From contig JAKQDD010000209.1 in assembly GCA_029556615.1 (NCBI GenBank), positions 120,048-184,047 on the forward strand: a stretch of DNA of 64,000 nt, in the 5' to 3' direction. This document shows, piece by piece, positions 61,809 to 64,000 of the stretch. This DNA is from Verrucomicrobiota bacterium. Lineage in GTDB: Bacteria > Verrucomicrobiota > Verrucomicrobiia > Limisphaerales > J093. The first letter of the stretch is position 1. Every line of letters begins with the position of its first letter. Made by a program: the position numbers and the translations under genes. The notes beneath the pieces were generated by a model, which saw only the letters and a list, made by a program, of their open reading frames with translations, did not search any database and was not told the origin of the DNA.

Positions 61809-62786
61809 GTGGCACGCATTTACGACGACATCACGGAGACGATAGGCAACACGCCTCTGGTACGGCTGCACCGGACGGCTGAGAAACACGGGGCGCGCGC
61901 TGAGCTGTTATTGAAGCTCGAGTTCTTCAATCCGCTCTCGAGCGTCAAGGATCGGGTGGGCGTGGCGATGATCGACGCTGGTCTGCGGGATGGGACGATC
62001 CGGTCGGACACCGTCTTGATCGAGCCGACGAGCGGCAACACGGGGATTGCGCTGGCCTTTGTGGCGGCGGCCCGTGGCCTGAAGCTGATCCTGACGATGC
62101 CGGAGACGATGTCGATCGAGCGGCGGAAGCTGCTGAAGGTGTTGGGGGCGCGCCTGGTTCTGACGGAGGGTGCCAAGGGGATGAAGGGGGCGATTGCCAA
62201 GGCTGAGGAACTGCATGCGCGGATTCCGAACAGCGTCATTCCCCAGCAGTTTGCCAACCCTGCCAATCCGGAGATCCACCGCCGGACGACGGCGGACGAG
62301 ATCTGGCGGGACACGGACGGCCGGGTGGACATGGTGGTGGCGGGCGTTGGAACGGGGGGGACGATCACGGGCATTGCGGAGGTGATCAAGGCACAGAAGG
62401 CGTCTTTCCGGGCGATCGCGGTCGAACCAGCCCGCTCGCCGGTTCTTCGGGGCGGGGCGGCCGGTCCGCACAAGCTCCAGGGGATCGGCGCGGGTTTCGT
62501 TCCCGGCGTTCTCAACACGAAGATCATCGACGAGATCATCGCGGTTCGCGAGGAAGACGCGGGTCTCATCGCGAAGGAGGTCTGCCAGCTGGACGGCATT
62601 CCGGTGGGGATATCGAGCGGAGCAGCCCTCTGGGCTGCGCTCGAGGTGGCGCGACGTCCCGAGAGCGAGGGCCGGCAGATTGTGGTGATCGTGCCGTCCT
62701 GTGCGGAACGGTATCTTTCCTCGTGGCTGTTTGCGGACGTGGGGGTCGAGAGCGACGTTCTGGGCGACTCGCTGCAGGAGGTTTGA
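61809..62786 (+). CDS. cysK: Cysteine synthase (O-acetylserine sulfhydrylase)
   Basis: This 325-residue PLP enzyme replaces the acetyl group of O-acetylserine with sulfide. The opening ARIYDDITETIGNTPLVRL is the family hallmark. The PLP Lys is in NPLSSVKDR (~47), TSGNTGIALA (~75) binds substrate, GVGTGGTITG the phosphate, and ISSGAALWAA is near the end. I prefer the GTG at 61809 (VARIYDD); a TTG at 61788 in frame lies upstream of the -10 hexamer and is unlikely. It is transcribed separately from the ATPase remnant. The 197 bp before the tRNA show nothing I can assign. Confidence 0.93.
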   Translation: MARIYDDITETIGNTPLVRLHRTAEKHGARAELLLKLEFFNPLSSVKDRVGVAMIDAGLRDGTIRSDTVLIEPTSGNTGIALAFVAAARGLKLILTMPETMSIERRKLLKVLGARLVLTEGAKGMKGAIAKAEELHARIPNSVIPQQFANPANPEIHRRTTADEIWRDTDGRVDMVVAGVGTGGTITGIAEVIKAQKASFRAIAVEPARSPVLRGGAAGPHKLQGIGAGFVPGVLNTKIIDEIIAVREEDAGLIAKEVCQLDGIPVGISSGAALWAALEVARRPESEGRQIVVIVPSCAERYLSSWLFADVGVESDVLGDSLQEV

Positions 62787-62983
62787 TCCCGATGGAGCCG
62801 CGAAGAGCGGAGGGCCTTCTCCATTGAGCCTTCTGCCTTCTTGCGGCCCTCCCAGACTCTCGGTCTCTTGGCGGCAGCCCGCAAAAACGCTTGCGCGGCG
62901 GGAAACCGGCAGATTACGGTTTCCTCCACTCCGGCTTCACCGGAAGCGAGCGATGTGGTGGCCTAGGGCGGCGACTGGGAGGG

Positions 62984-63058
62984 GGGTTGGTAGCTCAGTG
63001 GTAGAGCAGCGGCCTTTTAAGCCGTTGGTCCCGGGTTCAAATCCCGGCCAACCCACCA
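62984..63058 (+). tRNA. tRNA-Lys (anticodon UUU)
   Basis: The acceptor stem GGGTTGG pairs with CCAACCC, followed by A and an encoded CCA. The D arm GCTC...GAGC, anticodon stem GCGGC/GCCGT with loop CTTTTAA (anticodon TTT at 63014-63018 region), and T arm CCGGG-TTCAAAT-CCCGG all fold. This is the only tRNA in the window. tRNA 3' ends are common integration sites, but I see no copy of its 3' end downstream. Confidence 0.95.
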
Positions 63059-63556
63059 GCCAAGAACACAAGGAAAACCCTGCAAAATATGGCCTCCCGT
63101 GCATGTTTGCGATCGTCCTTGCCAATGACGCGCAATGCACGCGAAAAGCGCCGAATAGGCAAACAAGTTGCAACCTTTTACAACTGGCAGGTGGGCCAGC
63201 GGCCTGAAGTCTCCCCGGTGTCCACGGTCAACCGTGGATCAGGTCCATGTCCTCCGCGGCGCCGCCGTGCTCCAGGATGACCGCTGGACGAGACTTTCCA
63301 GACGGCGAGGGTGCCAGGTGCGGACTCGACGGCCGGCGCGGCCTGGGGGCGAATAGGCGTTGACCTCGAGGTGCTGGTGGGTGTATGGCCTCGGGTGTCA
63401 GGCGTGAAAGAGCCTGACCGCAGTTGTAACCGTCGGGGTGATGCCCGACGGCGCGATCATGAAACAACGCACGAGTCTGCCCCGTCTGGATAGTCCCCGT
63501 CTCATCAGCGGGGACGACAAGGCTTTCACCTTCCGGCCGGGGCATTCCGTAGCAAC
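63059..63556 (+). other. Gene-poor, palindrome-rich gap after tRNA-Lys
   Basis: No convincing gene lies in these ~500 bp; both strands carry only weak-texture ORFs. Four symmetric elements stand out. TCCACGGT-CA-ACCGTGGA (63221-63238) is an 8-2-8 palindrome with operator shape. TTACAACTG (63178-63186) and CAGTTGTAA (63421-63429) are a 9-bp inverted pair bracketing 252 bp. CCGTCGGG/CCCGACGG (63430-63451) is an 8-bp hairpin with a hexaloop. GTCCCCG/CGGGGAC (63493-63515) is a 7-bp hairpin. The last two could form in the 5' leader of the small gene at 63557. Confidence 0.45.
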
Positions 63557-63880
63557 ATGCAGAGTACACAACAAGCGCAGGTCGCCAGCGCATCGAATGG
63601 CGAGTCCCACCATACCTTCGACCTCATCCTCGCTTTCGAGAATGACTGGAGCGAGAACGCTCTGGCCATCGATGCAGACGGCGCCGTCTGGATCGGCCAC
63701 GGTCGCGTCGCACTCGTTGGTGACGACGAGTTCATCCCCGGCCGGCGGGTGAGCCTGTCGCAGGCGGTTCGGTGGTTCCGAGACATGGACCCGCTCTCCA
63801 GCGGGCGGAGTGGCAACGAAGAAGGTCAAGCGAGGTTCTGCACCATCGTTGCCGATGCACTCGAAGGGAGGGAGCCATGA
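63557..63880 (+). CDS. Small hypothetical protein (107 aa)
   Basis: This 107-residue acidic protein (HTFDLILAFENDWSENALAI, DADGAVWIGHGRVALVGDDEF, SLSQAVRWFRDM) has no signal peptide or recognised domain. Its stop overlaps the next ORF start as ATGA, which supports it being real, and codon texture is better than in neighbouring frames. It may be the first gene of an operon regulated by the hairpins upstream. Function unknown. Confidence 0.6.
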   Translation: MQSTQQAQVASASNGESHHTFDLILAFENDWSENALAIDADGAVWIGHGRVALVGDDEFIPGRRVSLSQAVRWFRDMDPLSSGRSGNEEGQARFCTIVADALEGREP

Positions 63881-64000
63881 CGGTGTGGATCTCGGACGCG
63901 TCCTCGACGATCACCTTCGATGCTGGCGCCGTCCAGTTCCGAGAACCTCGAGCTGCCGTCCCGGCGCCGGCCGGCGTCACGCTCGGGGAGGCGGTCCGCG
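63877..64000 (+). CDS. Hypothetical protein, truncated by the window edge
   Basis: An ATG at 63877, overlapping the preceding stop, opens a frame that is still running at the edge after 41 codons (MTVWISDASSTITFDAGAVQF, then an Ala/Pro-rich stretch and LGEAVR). Not recognised. Confidence 0.5.
   Translation, partial: MTVWISDASSTITFDAGAVQFREPRAAVPAPAGVTLGEAVR

Noticed and set aside
62984..63058. Genomic-island attachment site at tRNA-Lys.
   Set aside because: No repeat of the tRNA 3' end was found downstream within the window; it may lie beyond the edge.
63059..64000. Integron cassettes or attC sites after tRNA-Lys.
   Set aside because: The hairpins lack paired RYYYAAC/GTTRRRY ends, and no integrase is present in the window.
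1..64000. CRISPR arrays.
   Set aside because: No regularly spaced direct repeats of 25-40 bp were seen; the repeats present are dispersed, palindromic and irregularly spaced.

Overview
The window is high-GC DNA packed with short operons. It looks like a chromosome of the phylum Verrucomicrobiota, probably from the Pedosphaera/Limisphaera side. The reasons are very large secreted proteins with CotH and lamin-tail domains, a PQQ-type propeller protein, futalosine-pathway menaquinone genes, and secreted C-termini ending in an R-[FY]-Y-R-V motif. This assignment is inference; there is no rRNA gene here to test it.

Layout. 1-4981 (minus): a subtilisin-family protease cut by the window edge, a PQQ-like propeller protein with a tiny coupled ORF, tmk and ribE. 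5327-9944 (plus): asnA, mnmE, mqnP and mqnE. 10215-20750 (plus): two giant secreted proteins, an eight-lamin-tail CotH protein and a glycoamylase-like protein. 21096-27215 (minus): xseA, a YmdB-type phosphodiesterase, and four overlapping genes for two ABC-2 exporters. 27302-34510: an exported FAD oxidoreductase, a membrane-anchored hydrolase bracketed by inverted repeats, then a CotH/EF-hand, DUF4956 and VTC trio. 34558-40728: a rhamnose-mutarotase-like gene, a MacA-MacB-type efflux set with two different permeases, and a response regulator. 40907-43861 (minus): proB-mazG-anmK. 43941-50752: a spermidine-synthase-like protein split into two genes, a purple-acid-type phosphatase, a polyferredoxin, a VapBC pair, nfo and a ferredoxin. 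50871-62786 (plus): a fused indolepyruvate:ferredoxin oxidoreductase overlapping a hybrid histidine kinase, then HIT, phoH, ybeY, DUF502, recO, a decayed ATPase and cysK. 62984-64000: tRNA-Lys(UUU) and a low-information region with small unknown ORFs.

Two patterns run through the window. First, many first-of-operon genes carry a sigma70-like TTGnnn, a spacer of about 17 nt, and a TAnnnT-like hexamer ending only 6-8 nt before the start codon. Transcription would then start at or next to the start codon, so many mRNAs should be leaderless or nearly so; this also settles several start codons. Second, a two-module repeat of about 180 bp with terminal inverted repeats occurs four times, with solo ends elsewhere. 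Its ends, and those of a second hairpin repeat, supply the stop codons of several genes. Two opposed copies bracket one hydrolase gene.

Coding calls rest on translated motifs, domain order, overlapping ATGA/GTGA junctions and codon texture. No database search was possible.
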